From NCBI GenBank assembly GCA_964454645.1, contig CAYVTM010000005.1, positions 124,001 through 188,000 of the forward strand: a stretch of DNA of 64,000 bases, written 5' to 3'. The notes under the pieces are model-generated. The model had not been told where the DNA came from and did no database searches. It saw only the letters and a list, made by a program, of their open reading frames with translations. Numbering within the stretch: position 1 is the stretch's first letter; every line of letters starts with the position of its first letter. This document shows positions 63,010-64,000 of this stretch, one piece after another. Made by a program: the position numbers and the translations under genes. The DNA comes from CAYVTM01 sp964454645. GTDB taxonomy: Bacteria > Bacteroidota > Bacteroidia > Sphingobacteriales > Sphingobacteriaceae.

Positions 63010-63017
63010 TAGATTTG
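63010..63017 (+). promoter_or_regulatory. Bacteroidota -7 element (TAGATTTG) for aminopeptidase P
   Basis: TAnnTTTG at 36 bases before the ATG at 63054. It is in the divergent 116-bp region with the small membrane protein gene. Confidence 0.4.
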
Positions 63018-63053
63018 TGAATACATACGAATACAATCAAAAATTTATAAGTG

Positions 63054-64000
63054 ATGAAATATACTCCTATAAGCAGCAATTTATTTACAGATAACCGAAT
63101 GCGTTTCGTTGGAAAGATGAACCCCAATTCTATGGCCATTATCCATTCAAACGATGAATTTCCGAGAAGTGGTGATCAGAATTATCCTTTTCATCAAAAT
63201 CCCGACATGTTTTGGCTTTCAGGAATTGATCAGGAAGAAAGTATTTTAATTCTCTTTCCCGACTCGCCTGTTCCGGCATATAAAGAGGTTTTGTTTCTGA
63301 AAAAGACAAACGAGCATATTGCTATCTGGGAAGGGCATAAATATACCAAGGAAGAGGCACAACAAGCATCAGGCATTCATTCGATCTTTTGGCTGGAAGA
63401 TTTCAAATCGATTTTTCCGATGTTGATGCATTATGCAGAGACCATCTATATCAACACCAACGAGAACGACCGCTATGTACATATCAATCAATACCGCGAT
63501 TTGCGTTTTGTAAAACAACTGAGGGAGCAATATCCTGTACATAAATACGAACGTGCCGCACCGGTTTTCCGCGAGTTACGTGCCTTGAAATCATTATACG
63601 AAGTGGATCTCATTCAGACAGCTTGCGACATTACCGAAAAAGCTTTTCGCAGAGTATTGAACTTTGTGAAACCGGGAGTGACGGAATATGAGATTGAAGC
63701 AGAAATTATTCATGAATTTATTCGTAATCGCGCCAGCGGACATGCTTACAACCCGATTATTGCCTCAGGCGCTAATGCTTGTGTATTGCATTATAACGAT
63801 AACAATCAGGTGTGTAAAAACGGTGATGTAATCTTGTTCGATTTTGGAGCGGAGTATGCAAATTACAATGCCGACTTATCGCGCTCGATCCCGGTAAACG
63901 GGAAATTTACAAAACGTCAGAAAGATGTTTACAATACCGTATTACGCGTGATGGATGAAGCGAAAAAAATGCTGGTAGAAGGAACTATCTTAGATGAATA
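63054..64000 (+). CDS. pepP: Aminopeptidase P (M24B), 3' end cut by window edge
   Basis: 315 residues are in the window and the gene continues beyond it. Residues about 15-150 are the creatinase-like N-terminal domain (FPRSGDQNYPFHQNPDMFWL with SGIDQEESILILFPD). The pita-bread peptidase domain begins near 175 (RALKSLYEVDLIQTACDITE); the metal-binding Asp-x10-Asp pair is visible as LFDFGAEYANYNADLSRSIPV at about 263-283. The distal His and Glu ligands are out of view. It cuts X-Pro N-terminal bonds in the cytoplasm and complements DPP IV. Confidence 0.93.
   Translation, partial: MKYTPISSNLFTDNRMRFVGKMNPNSMAIIHSNDEFPRSGDQNYPFHQNPDMFWLSGIDQEESILILFPDSPVPAYKEVLFLKKTNEHIAIWEGHKYTKEEAQQASGIHSIFWLEDFKSIFPMLMHYAETIYINTNENDRYVHINQYRDLRFVKQLREQYPVHKYERAAPVFRELRALKSLYEVDLIQTACDITEKAFRRVLNFVKPGVTEYEIEAEIIHEFIRNRASGHAYNPIIASGANACVLHYNDNNQVCKNGDVILFDFGAEYANYNADLSRSIPVNGKFTKRQKDVYNTVLRVMDEAKKMLVEGTILDE

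Noticed and set aside
1..64000. CRISPR arrays, IS elements, prophage genes, rRNA or tRNA genes
   Set aside because: I looked for regular repeats with spacers, transposase motifs, integrases and tRNA T-loop patterns and saw none.

Overview
The window reads as chromosomal core DNA of a member of the Bacteroidota, outside the Bacteroides/Prevotella gut group. Evidence: about 40% GC, an LpxC-FabZ fusion gene, PorX, a protein with a type IX secretion C-terminal sorting domain, a CarboxypepD_reg-type TonB-dependent receptor, repeated TAnnTTTG promoter elements and almost no Shine-Dalgarno sequences. A futalosine hydrolase gene points to the futalosine route to menaquinone. A chitinophagal or sphingobacterial relative is my guess; the sequence shown does not prove a family. 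I see no phage, IS element, CRISPR array, rRNA or tRNA.

Layout. 1-7.5 kb: end of a GNAT gene, an EamA permease, recG, then an MBOAT acyltransferase with two AlgX-like partners (surface glycan O-acylation). 7.5-16.2 kb: TPR histidine kinase, dipeptidyl peptidase IV, a membrane-anchored peroxiredoxin-like protein, M28 peptidase, murI, mqnB. 16.4-23.8 kb: a PTPS-like/folE pair, hemolysin III-type protein, rbfA, glycosyltransferase, MsbA-type exporter, hflX, a membrane cytochrome c and a small secreted protein. 24-28.3 kb: two secreted amidohydrolase-family genes. 28.8-34.6 kb: efp, an ABC ATPase, lpxA, lpxC/fabZ, lpxD and an HD phosphohydrolase. 34.7-39.9 kb: porX, tsaE, ald, a methyltransferase, a DUF1844 gene and a coiled-coil membrane protein. 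40-47.2 kb: a giant NtrY-like kinase translationally coupled to a 1145-residue outer-membrane-type protein. 47.2-54.8 kb: fabD, rhodanese, permease, serine hydrolase, GNAT, a TPK-like gene and thiE. 55.1-59 kb: TPR kinase, NarL-type regulator and a T9SS cargo protein. 59.1-64 kb: SRPBCC protein, a TonB-dependent receptor under a TPP riboswitch, ridA, a 50-residue membrane protein missed by length cut-offs, and the start of aminopeptidase P.

How it fits together. Much of the window builds or monitors the envelope: lipid A (lpxA, lpxC, lpxD, an MsbA-like exporter), acyl chains (fabD, fabZ), peptidoglycan precursor (murI), glycan O-acylation, T9SS control (porX) and three sensor kinases. Peptide use is supported by DPP IV, M28, aminopeptidase P, the amidohydrolases, an amino acid permease and Ald. 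Thiamine is a second thread: thiE, a TPK-like gene and a TPP-riboswitch-controlled outer-membrane receptor.

The strongest points for follow-up are the TPP riboswitch/receptor unit, the altered TPK-like protein, the kinase/outer-membrane coupling, the two AlgX-like proteins with an altered Asp-His motif, the lpxD promoter that implies a leaderless mRNA, and several perfect inverted repeats between genes.
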